Positions 9,759-16,793 of a stretch of DNA of 64,000 bases are shown here, one piece after another; within the stretch, counting starts at the first letter, position 1, and every line of letters starts with the position of its first letter. The notes beneath the pieces are model-generated. The model was given only the letters and a program-made list of their open reading frames with translations, was not told the DNA's origin and searched no databases. The position numbers were made by a program, and so were the translations under genes. The DNA is from Oscillospiraceae bacterium (lineage in GTDB: Bacteria > Bacillota > Clostridia > Oscillospirales > Ruminococcaceae): NCBI GenBank assembly GCA_030539275.1, contig JAUNSK010000017.1:1-64000 (forward strand). Direction: 5' to 3'.

Positions 9759-12284
9759 TTATTTATTGTACTTTTTCAGAAACTCGTCTATCTGATCAAA
9801 CGGAATAGGTTTTGAAAAATAATAGCCCTGAGAGTATTCTATGTTATTGCTCATTATAGTCTCCTGAAGATCATCTGATTCAACAAATTCTGCGATAAGC
9901 TCTACATTCAGCTTATCAGCCATGTAGATCACAGTTTCTGCTATACTTCTGTGAATCATACTCTTGTTGATATTTTTAATGATCTCTCCGTCTATCTTTA
10001 TAAAGTCAGGTCTGAGCTTTGCGATTTCTACGAGATTTGAGTATCCTGAACCAAAATCATCTATTGCAATTTTTATCTTATTGTCCGTAACATGCTTCAC
10101 AAACTCATACATAGATTCATAATTCTGAAGTTCTTCAGATTCTACTATTTCAAATATAAAATTCTGAGGATGCGACAGTGTTTTTATTCTCTTATAAATA
10201 AAATCCTTCATCTCATCACTATTTATATCATAGGCTGAAATATTTATTGAAACGATTTCATTTCTGTTGGAGAACAGATCAAAAACCTTTGCTATCATCT
10301 GTTTTGAGATCTGACAGTACAGTTTATAGTCCTTAGCGATCTTCATAAACTGTCCCGGAAGATATATCTCACCGTTTTTGCCCTGTATTCTCATAAGTGA
10401 TTCAAACTTGTTCACGCATGAAGAAACATTGCTGTATATAGGCTGAAAATATGGTATTACTCTGCTGCATGCAACAGCATCACTTATAATATCGACCCAC
10501 TTGATAGCCTCAGTAATTTTTTCTGTATCCTGCATCTCAGACTTGTACACCTGATAGCGCTTGCCCTCGTTGGACGCATTTATAAGTGTGATGCTTGCCT
10601 TTTCAATGAGTTTTTCATCTTCATCCAGAACGACTGATACATTATTGAGACATGTGACATGTAGTTCCTTGATATAAAATGTTCCATAGGTCTGATAGAA
10701 GTCCTCCGTGATATCCATGAACTTCTCTTTAGGAAAATCAGCTGTTGCTGCTATGAGAAATGTGCAGTTATTATAACTGTAAAAATTAAAATCATATTCT
10801 TCGAAAAAGTCTTTTGCATTTCTGATATTCTGCTTGAGGATTTTTTCGAAGTCGGCACTTCCATAATGTCCTCTAAGAATATCACCCTTCTCAATAGATA
10901 TCATGCATATCTTATTAAACTTTTTATCTTCATTGTCGTATGAGAACTTGGTTACCTCATAAAGACCTGTCTGTGCATCAAGAAAAACCTTCTGAACTGC
11001 TTCAGCTTCCTGTTTGAGGACCTGATTGCTCAGCTGCTCGTTTTTTGCAAGCATAGAATTGCTCTGCATCTTGAGTACATAATTGAGCACGTCTTTATTG
11101 TCATCCTTTATGTTCTCCATCTTTCTGAATGCTGAGTAGTCTATATTAATAAATCTTTGACTCTCTGCAAATGAAATTATAGAACATGTTCCGTTAAAAT
11201 ACTCATTTGTATCATTAACATGTCCTATTTCACCGCCCAGAAAGGCACCGCTTATATCTGTATTTGAAAACGGAGTCAGTTCCCATTCAGATCCATTATA
11301 CATGAGTGTTCTTTTCAGGCAGCATGAATAAACAAAAAGTGACTCAACAGGAACCTTGTCTATCTCCTTGCAGATTTTTTTGCATTCAAGAACGCTTGTC
11401 AGGGGGCTCAGATAACCGATCCTGAATCTTAGATTTTCAGGAAGAGCAGAATAATATAATTTTATACTGTCTGTCTGTGCAATAAAACGTGAAAATCTGC
11501 TTGAACCGTTATGTTCCTCAAGTATCAGTGGAAATTTAACAAGAATATCGTCTCTGGCATTTGATAGTTCGTCATTCATAACCGTAAGTTCTTTTACGCC
11601 AAGAAGGTTTCTGAACCAGTCAGCCGCTTTCTGCGAGTCTATTTCAGTGATATACTCACCATCTGTTCCGGTAATAGTATATATGTCACCTATTGCTTCA
11701 TGTCCCATAATGACATTTCCATAGGTCATAAGATCTTTGCCTTCTATTGTTACGATCATAAGTGCATCTCTGAATACACCGTCATTTGTAAAAACATATG
11801 AATCATTACATAATTCATTCTGGGCTGCAACAAGTCCTCCGGAAAGTTTTACACCGGGATATAATACATTGAACTCCTCAACATAAGCAAACGCATCCTT
11901 ATAGTAATCAGTGAAAAATACAAATGCAGCTTTCGTATTTTCATTGATAAATGCTTTTGATGCTTTTGCAAGTTCAACCGGAGTATATTTGCTCAGTCTG
12001 AGCATATCTACACCAAATTTACTATCATTGAAGCTGGTAATAGATATGAGACATTTTCTTTCGTATATTCTGCTGTTGCATATTACACCATAAGCTGTCG
12101 TACCAGCTACCGATGAGTTCGGAAATACTTTTAATATGTCTGTGGCTAAAGCCTGAGCCTGTACTGATGTATGTATTGATGTATGTATACGTATAAGATA
12201 TCTGCCTTGTGTATCCAGAGAATTTTCAGCAGCATATCTGATTAAATCGTGTGAATTTGTATATATCAAATTATATGTCTTCAT
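9759..12284 (-). CDS. FIST sensor - degenerate GGDEF - EAL cyclic-di-GMP phosphodiesterase
   Basis: The 841-residue protein has no obvious membrane segment. Residues about 1-385 resemble the FIST N and C small-ligand sensory domains (for example Ser-Ser-Val-Ala-Gly-Thr-Thr-Ala-Tyr-Gly and Leu-Ser-Gly-Gly). A helical linker (about 395-435) leads into a degenerate GGDEF domain (about 435-590) where the signature is Tyr-Asn-Asn-Cys-Thr-Phe, so no cyclase activity is expected. The EAL domain (596-841) looks catalytically complete: Glu-Ser-Leu at Glu628, Asn in Ser-Ile-Asn-Ile-Ser, Asp-Asp-Phe-Gly-Ser-Gly at 742-747, a Lys in Ile-Lys-Ile-Asp, and a C-terminal Glu-Phe-Val-Glu. It should hydrolyse cyclic-di-GMP under control of a cytoplasmic signal. 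The gene stands alone, with a GGAGGTGG site and its own terminator. Confidence 0.85.
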   Translation of the reverse strand: MKTYNLIYTNSHDLIRYAAENSLDTQGRYLIRIHTSIHTSVQAQALATDILKVFPNSSVAGTTAYGVICNSRIYERKCLISITSFNDSKFGVDMLRLSKYTPVELAKASKAFINENTKAAFVFFTDYYKDAFAYVEEFNVLYPGVKLSGGLVAAQNELCNDSYVFTNDGVFRDALMIVTIEGKDLMTYGNVIMGHEAIGDIYTITGTDGEYITEIDSQKAADWFRNLLGVKELTVMNDELSNARDDILVKFPLILEEHNGSSRFSRFIAQTDSIKLYYSALPENLRFRIGYLSPLTSVLECKKICKEIDKVPVESLFVYSCCLKRTLMYNGSEWELTPFSNTDISGAFLGGEIGHVNDTNEYFNGTCSIISFAESQRFINIDYSAFRKMENIKDDNKDVLNYVLKMQSNSMLAKNEQLSNQVLKQEAEAVQKVFLDAQTGLYEVTKFSYDNEDKKFNKICMISIEKGDILRGHYGSADFEKILKQNIRNAKDFFEEYDFNFYSYNNCTFLIAATADFPKEKFMDITEDFYQTYGTFYIKELHVTCLNNVSVVLDEDEKLIEKASITLINASNEGKRYQVYKSEMQDTEKITEAIKWVDIISDAVACSRVIPYFQPIYSNVSSCVNKFESLMRIQGKNGEIYLPGQFMKIAKDYKLYCQISKQMIAKVFDLFSNRNEIVSINISAYDINSDEMKDFIYKRIKTLSHPQNFIFEIVESEELQNYESMYEFVKHVTDNKIKIAIDDFGSGYSNLVEIAKLRPDFIKIDGEIIKNINKSMIHRSIAETVIYMADKLNVELIAEFVESDDLQETIMSNNIEYSQGYYFSKPIPFDQIDEFLKKYNK

Positions 12285-12373
12285 CTAACCACCTCCACGA
12301 TATAATGTTTATCATGTTACGTATATTATATCACATTAAAACGTATCAGTCTATATGTTTTGCACTTTTTTGT

Positions 12374-13225
12374 TTATTTTTTTTGGAATAATATATTTAA
12401 ATCCACAAAATTGTTAATTCCCTTTACTTTTCCCGAATCAGTGTACTGCCACATTGAAAACTGATATTCATATTCCGGTTTATCCTTGTATTCTGCAAGC
12501 CAGAACATTTTGTCAAGCATCTGTGTACGGTCATATCTGTCAAAATGTTCCCTGAGCAGATTCAGAGAAGAATAAATTATCGGAGTATAACCAGCCTCGG
12601 AAATATCTGTACAAAATGTATTTGCAATATCCGTCAGAGTCTGTCCGTCTATAAAATCAGTTCTGGCATCCGTGTGGGTAATATCCTCCCAGTCAAACGC
12701 TACAGGATATGTAATATTGTAATCTTTGATTTTATCTGCAACAAATCTGGCTTCCTCTTTTGCCTCTTCAACATTTATCGCCTGTGAAAAAAAATAAGCT
12801 CCAACGCCTATTCCTGCTTCATCCGCCTTCTTTGCATTTATATCAAAATATTCATCAAGATTTAGTTTTCCTTCTGTATATCCCCTGTAGCCTACTCTTA
12901 TCATTGCAAAATCTATTCCGGACTCTTTTACCTTCTTCCAGTCAATTTCCTTCTGTGCATATGAGACATCTATGCCAAGCTGAGAGCTGACGTCCCCGTT
13001 CTCATAATAATACTTGAAATCCCCCTGGGAAATAATTTTATCAAGATTGTATGTATGAACAGGTACTTCCGGTATGTATTCCTCAGATTCTGCTGAGGGC
13101 AGTGCTGCTTTTTGTGCTGATACAAATATAACAAAGACTGCTATCAATGAAACAGCACCAATGATCATGGCTGATACCGCAGCGGTTATCAGAATTTTTT
13201 TTACTACTGTGTTAATAATTATCAC
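12374..13225 (-). CDS. Membrane-anchored GH25 lysozyme-family muramidase
   Basis: Residues 10-37 form an N-terminal membrane anchor, a spacer runs to about 82, and a GH25 domain fills the rest. It includes Gly-Ile-Asp-Val-Ser (Asp86) and the catalytic pair in Phe-Asp-Trp-Glu (Asp178, Glu180), plus the C-terminal Met-Trp-Gln-Tyr. GH25 enzymes cleave the N-acetylmuramic acid to N-acetylglucosamine bond of peptidoglycan, so a role outside the membrane in wall turnover is likely. The start is uncertain: the GTG at 13225 overlaps its own AGGTGAT site, and an ATT nine bases on, or a downstream ATG, could be used instead. It follows nth convergently in function only; the two are 21 bp apart on the same strand. 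Confidence 0.88.
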   Translation of the reverse strand: MIIINTVVKKILITAAVSAMIIGAVSLIAVFVIFVSAQKAALPSAESEEYIPEVPVHTYNLDKIISQGDFKYYYENGDVSSQLGIDVSYAQKEIDWKKVKESGIDFAMIRVGYRGYTEGKLNLDEYFDINAKKADEAGIGVGAYFFSQAINVEEAKEEARFVADKIKDYNITYPVAFDWEDITHTDARTDFIDGQTLTDIANTFCTDISEAGYTPIIYSSLNLLREHFDRYDRTQMLDKMFWLAEYKDKPEYEYQFSMWQYTDSGKVKGINNFVDLNILFQKK

Positions 13226-13246
13226 CTATTCTATTGTCTTCTTTTT

Positions 13247-13894
13247 TTATTTATCGGTTTTATTTTCTTTTTCATAGTACTCGCAGATATTATTTATCTT
13301 GCAGATATCACACATTGGCTTGCGTGCCTTACAGATTTCCCTTCCGAACTCCACTATCCTGTGACAAAAATCTGATGTTTCCTCCGGTTCAAGAAGTTCA
13401 CGTATATCCTGCTCTACCTTGTGAGGTTCTTTATTGTCAGTCAGTCCTATCCTGCCTGTAATTCTTATACAGTGTGTATCGGTTACAACAGCAGGTTTTG
13501 AGAACACATCACCAAGTATTAGATTGGCTGTTTTCCTGCCGACTCCGTCAAGGCTCAGAAGATCCTCCATGTTCTCAGGGACCTTACCATCGAACTTCTC
13601 TATGAGCTGACCTGCCATGGACTTAATGTTTTTTGCCTTTGTTTTATAAAATCCACAAGGTCTTACTTCGTTTTCAAGCTCTTCAATATCCGCCTGCGCA
13701 AATTGTTCAAGTGTTGAAAACTTTTTAAAAAGTGTCTTTGTTACAATATTTACTCTCGCATCTGTGCACTGAGCTGCAAGTCTCGTAGCAACAAGCAGTT
13801 CATACGGTTTGCTGTAATCGAGCGTGCAGACTGCTGTCGGATACATGTCCTTCAGTCCGTCACAAGCAAATCTCGCTCTTTCTTTCCTGTTCAT
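13247..13894 (-). CDS. nth: Endonuclease III, DNA glycosylase/AP lyase
   Basis: This is a base-excision repair enzyme for oxidised pyrimidines. It shows the helix-hairpin-helix with catalytic Lys (Leu-Asp-Gly-Val-Gly-Arg-Lys-Thr-Ala), the catalytic Asp in Val-Thr-Asp-Thr-His-Cys, and a C-terminal 4Fe-4S motif Cys-x6-Cys-x2-Cys-x5-Cys. The length, 215 residues, is standard. I place the start at 13894 (Met-Asn-Arg-Lys-Glu-Arg) rather than 13903, because GGAGG lies only 3 nt from the latter. Its first 35 bp overlap the end of the Nudix gene, so translation is probably coupled. Confidence 0.95.
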   Translation of the reverse strand: MNRKERARFACDGLKDMYPTAVCTLDYSKPYELLVATRLAAQCTDARVNIVTKTLFKKFSTLEQFAQADIEELENEVRPCGFYKTKAKNIKSMAGQLIEKFDGKVPENMEDLLSLDGVGRKTANLILGDVFSKPAVVTDTHCIRITGRIGLTDNKEPHKVEQDIRELLEPEETSDFCHRIVEFGREICKARKPMCDICKINNICEYYEKENKTDK

Positions 13895-14702
13895 AAAAAT
13901 CATGTGCCTCCATTAACACTATCATATCCTGAGGGTAATTAAGCTTTTTCATTGCCTCATCATATGTCAGCAGCCAGCTGTCTGAAATTTCAGTTTGCTG
14001 AAGTTTGACAGCACTTGATGAACAGCTTGCCAGAAAGTATACAGCTCTTTTCTTTTTGTCTTCACTTGAGCTGTACTGATACTCCGTCCTGAACCCATCT
14101 GAAATCTGTGCTGCTATTCCTGTTTCCTCATAAATTTCGCGTACTGCAGTCTCCTGCTCAGTCTCACCAAATTCTATATGACCCTTAGGGAAACCTATAT
14201 GTCCTGTCAATGCATTTTCTACTAAAAGAAAACGAGGCTCTTTAATGTCGTGGCATAAAAGCACAGCACCGCATACCTTTTCCATATAAAACTCATAGTC
14301 ACTCTCATGCTGTCTCTCGAAAAATCTCAGACATTCACGTATCTGCGGCTCATAAAAGCATTTTCCGAGCGGTGATGCAACAAGAAGAACGGATGAATCC
14401 TTTTTTCTTTTTATTGTACACAGAATAGTGCCCTCAAAAGTATTTGATGTATTTTCAGCACCAAGAATATATACAATATGTCTTCTACGGCCATAGTCCT
14501 TTTCTGCAGCCAGATATCCGATATTTACTGTATATGTAATATTTTTATGTCTTATATTTCTTGATCCCTGTTTTCTGTCAATTGTTATATTGGCAGTTTT
14601 CCCTAAAGGAGAATTTTTCTTCATACATCTGCTCTTATCCACGTCATGTTTCCTTTCGAATATGAACTTATCCCTCAGATTTATATGCTCTAATTTTAAC
14701 AT
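13860..14702 (-). CDS. Fusion of inorganic-pyrophosphatase-like domain and Nudix hydrolase
   Basis: Two domains are visible. Residues about 28-130 resemble the short soluble inorganic pyrophosphatase-like proteins of clostridia: Leu-Gly-Lys, Asp-Arg-Lys-Gln-Gly-Ser, Val-Asn-Ile-Gly-Tyr, Tyr-Ile-Leu-Gly, then a Leu-Val-Ala-Ser-Pro block. The Asp-x-Asp-x-x-Asp metal site is replaced by basic residues (Gly-Arg-Arg-Arg-His), so it is probably not catalytic. Residues about 140-275 are a Nudix domain with a full box, Gly-x5-Glu-x7-Arg-Glu-x2-Glu-Glu-x-Gly. The start is unclear: the ATG at 14702 lacks an RBS, a GTG near 14642 has an AGG 9 nt upstream, and Met27 (14624) matches the family N-terminus. 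It probably sanitises nucleotides or hydrolyses dinucleoside polyphosphates; the substrate is unknown. Confidence 0.75.
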   Translation of the reverse strand: MLKLEHINLRDKFIFERKHDVDKSRCMKKNSPLGKTANITIDRKQGSRNIRHKNITYTVNIGYLAAEKDYGRRRHIVYILGAENTSNTFEGTILCTIKRKKDSSVLLVASPLGKCFYEPQIRECLRFFERQHESDYEFYMEKVCGAVLLCHDIKEPRFLLVENALTGHIGFPKGHIEFGETEQETAVREIYEETGIAAQISDGFRTEYQYSSSEDKKKRAVYFLASCSSSAVKLQQTEISDSWLLTYDEAMKKLNYPQDMIVLMEAHDFYEQERKSEICL

Positions 14703-14756
14703 ATTACAAATATTTAATCAATACGGTAAGCTCATTTTTGCGTGCAAAGATAATCC

Positions 14757-14792
14757 AAAAAAAATGGCTGTACCACTATATACAGCCATTTT
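14757..14792 (-). terminator. Terminator downstream of yqeY
   Basis: A perfect 12 bp stem (14792-14781 with 14772-14761) with an 8 nt loop is followed on the minus strand by T residues down to 14757. Confidence 0.8.
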
Positions 14793-14823
14793 TCAAACAT
14801 AAGGAACAAAAAGATTCACAATA

Positions 14824-15264
14824 TTACTTTGCACATATTTCACTGACGATTCGGCTTATTATCTTTCCGTCTGCCTTTGATCCGAGCTCACCCATTATAG
14901 TTTTCATAATGAGTCCCTTATTTCCGCTTTTAACAACATCAGAAAACTTTTCTTCTATTACAGCTCTTATCTCCTGCTCTGACATCTGAACAGGTGCAAA
15001 CTCACTGATCACTGCTGCCTTTTTCTCATACTCTGCCTTGAGTTCCGGACGTGAATCAGGACATGTATCAACCTGTTCCTTAGCAGACTTGAGTTCCTTG
15101 AGTATTGTCTTGTCTACCATTTCATCAGGGATGTCTTCTCTGACGCCCTCATCAATAGCTATTTTTTTAACTGCTGCTATAAGACCTGAGATGGCTTCCT
15201 TGCGGTCCTTATCCTTCGCTTTCATAGCTGCAATCATTTCTTTTTGAAGTGTTTTGAATTCCAT
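14824..15264 (-). CDS. yqeY: GatB/YqeY domain protein
   Basis: This 146-residue helical protein has the YqeY signature: an N-terminal Lys-Ala-Lys-Asp-x2-Arg-Lys-Glu-Ala-Ile-Ser block, then Glu-Phe-Ala-Pro-Val-Gln-Met-Ser-Glu-Gln-Glu-Ile, and a C-terminal Met-Lys-Thr-Ile-Met-Gly-Glu-Leu-Gly-Ser-Lys-Ala-Asp-Gly. This fold equals the tail domain of GatB, which binds the tRNA elbow in the amidotransferase. Stand-alone YqeY is common in Firmicutes, often near rpsU, and has no proven role. Here it is monocistronic. Confidence 0.92.
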   Translation of the reverse strand: MEFKTLQKEMIAAMKAKDKDRKEAISGLIAAVKKIAIDEGVREDIPDEMVDKTILKELKSAKEQVDTCPDSRPELKAEYEKKAAVISEFAPVQMSEQEIRAVIEEKFSDVVKSGNKGLIMKTIMGELGSKADGKIISRIVSEICAK

Positions 15265-15363
15265 AATAATTTCCTCCGTTTGTATTTATATCTATATACA
15301 TTTTATCACAACAGAATATACAATGCAATCAATAATTTACCGCGCTTTTTTTGCAAATACTAC

Positions 15364-15398
15364 AAAACCCTGACTGCTATTAAATCAGCCAGGGTTTT
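15364..15398 (-). terminator. Terminator of the dockerin-protein gene
   Basis: A 13 bp stem with one mismatch (15398-15386 with 15376-15364) lies 30 bp after the stop codon, with the four T at the base of the stem followed by GTAG. The stretch from 15265 to 15428 holds nothing else apart from the yqeY leader. Confidence 0.65.
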
Positions 15399-15428
15399 GC
15401 TTTATATTGAAAGAGTGATGAAATTATC

Positions 15429-16631
15429 TTAATGCGCCGGTATTTCAGCCCCGCCCCATTCAATTACCGTATATCCTTTTCTTTCAAACGGCTCAAGGAT
15501 CTGTTCCTCGACCTCTTCGTATTCATGCAGCGGCTTGAATACCATAAACACTCTCTGCATACTGTCTGGTGCGGGAGTAACATCAAGCTTTGCATAATCC
15601 TCATATGCATCAGTCTGGAATGCGATAAAGTTGTAGGCATTTGACTCCATTTTAGGCATCCAGAATACTATAAAATCGTTATACTCCTTTGGCGTGAGTC
15701 CCAGATATTCGAGTTTATCCTGCAGAAACTCTACAGTGTCAGTTCCCTTTACTACAAAGCCCTTTGACATATCCCATTCCTGTGTGCAGTCTGATTCCCA
15801 GAATAAGTATGAGTATTCACGTCCGTCTTTATCATGCATGGTTGAATCCGGCTCAGCAGTTACATTCCATCCTGTATCCTCAGGATACTGCGGATATGTA
15901 TATGTCAGTTTTCCTTTCCGGTTCAGAGTCAGTCGTACATTTATATCAGTCTTTTCCTGAGGATACAGATAAATAACCGGCTTGTAGGTCGCTGTTGTAA
16001 CAGGTTTTGTACTTGGCGGGAAAGTCGTTGAATCAGAATTATCATTATAATTATATCCTTCGATCAGAAGGCTCTGGTTGTTGTACTCATTCCTTGGTAC
16101 AAGCAGTGTTGCAATACAATAATCACCTTCTGAATTATCTGCTGAGGTTTCCAGTAATGATGCTGTGATAGTATCATCCATAATATTTATATTATCCATG
16201 GTCAGTCTGCAGTAATGATCTTTATCCGTAGTAAACAGATACAGAGCATAGTCATTAAACTTGTCATCCATATCATTGCATAGTTCCTGTGCCTCATAAG
16301 ACTGACCTATGCCAAGTTCATTAATATACGTTTTCAGATCATTGCTGTTTTCGATTATCTGTATTCTTTTTGGGAGTGAGACGATATTAACAGGATACAT
16401 GTCAGTTACTTTTATAGGTTCAGTATAATCATCAGTGCCCAGAAGAATAGACTTGAGCGTAATAAAATCAACCACATTTACACTGCCGTCCATATTTACA
16501 TCACCGCGTATCGTACTGACCGCTGCTGATAAAACCCTGATATCAGCAAAGCAGTCACCTGCAGCATACCCGGTAGTAATGCATGCCAGACAAGCTGCGG
16601 TAAACAGCGCAGTTTTTCTGCCTTTTTTCAT
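15429..16631 (-). CDS. Secreted protein with a single dockerin-type repeat and an unknown C-terminal domain
   Basis: The 400-residue product has a signal peptide (1-30, cut near Ala-Gly-Asp-Cys-Phe-Ala). One dockerin type I calcium-binding repeat follows at about 42-66 (Gly-Asp-Val-Asn-Met-Asp-Gly-Ser-Val-Asn, then Asp-Phe-Ile-Thr-Leu-Lys-Ser). Functional cellulosomal dockerins normally have two such repeats, and I see no second. Residues about 70-200 are a globular region of unknown type, followed by a Ser/Thr/Pro spacer (about 201-217). The C-terminal domain begins Lys-Pro-Val-Ile-Tyr-Leu-Tyr-Pro, is rich in Tyr and Trp, and ends Val-Ile-Glu-Trp-Gly-Gly-Ala-Glu. I recognise no enzyme in it. 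Attachment to a cohesin is possible but unproven. Confidence 0.7.
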   Translation of the reverse strand: MKKGRKTALFTAACLACITTGYAAGDCFADIRVLSAAVSTIRGDVNMDGSVNVVDFITLKSILLGTDDYTEPIKVTDMYPVNIVSLPKRIQIIENSNDLKTYINELGIGQSYEAQELCNDMDDKFNDYALYLFTTDKDHYCRLTMDNINIMDDTITASLLETSADNSEGDYCIATLLVPRNEYNNQSLLIEGYNYNDNSDSTTFPPSTKPVTTATYKPVIYLYPQEKTDINVRLTLNRKGKLTYTYPQYPEDTGWNVTAEPDSTMHDKDGREYSYLFWESDCTQEWDMSKGFVVKGTDTVEFLQDKLEYLGLTPKEYNDFIVFWMPKMESNAYNFIAFQTDAYEDYAKLDVTPAPDSMQRVFMVFKPLHEYEEVEEQILEPFERKGYTVIEWGGAEIPAH

Positions 16632-16645
16632 ATTAATTTTCCCCC

Positions 16646-16695
16646 TTAAAGTATTAATATATTGTCTTTTTATGTTTCTGTCATTAATACTTTAA
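16646..16695 (-). promoter_or_regulatory. Promoter flanked by a perfect 13 bp inverted repeat, upstream of the dockerin gene
   Basis: Arms 16646-16658 and 16683-16695 are exact inverted copies (TTAAAGTATTAAT and its complement) separated by 24 bp. On the minus strand a promoter lies across them: ATGACA (16684-16679), a 17 bp spacer and TATATT (16661-16656). Each arm thus overlaps one promoter hexamer, which is the layout of an operator bound by a dimer or a looped tetramer. A hairpin role in RNA is less likely, because half of it lies upstream of the expected start. Confidence 0.55.
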
Positions 16696-16713
16696 CGAAA
16701 TGGAAAAAGCTAC

Positions 16714-16745
16714 AAAAAAACTGCACAGTAAAACTGCGCAGTTTT
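16714..16745 (-). terminator. Terminator of the [FeFe]-hydrogenase operon
   Basis: Arms 16745-16733 and 16729-16717 pair over 13 bp with one mismatch and a tiny loop, followed by a run of seven T on the minus strand (16720-16714). Confidence 0.8.
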
Positions 16746-16793
16746 CATATAATTTTGATTCAAAGGCTTTTATAATCAGCCCTTAAATTTTTA

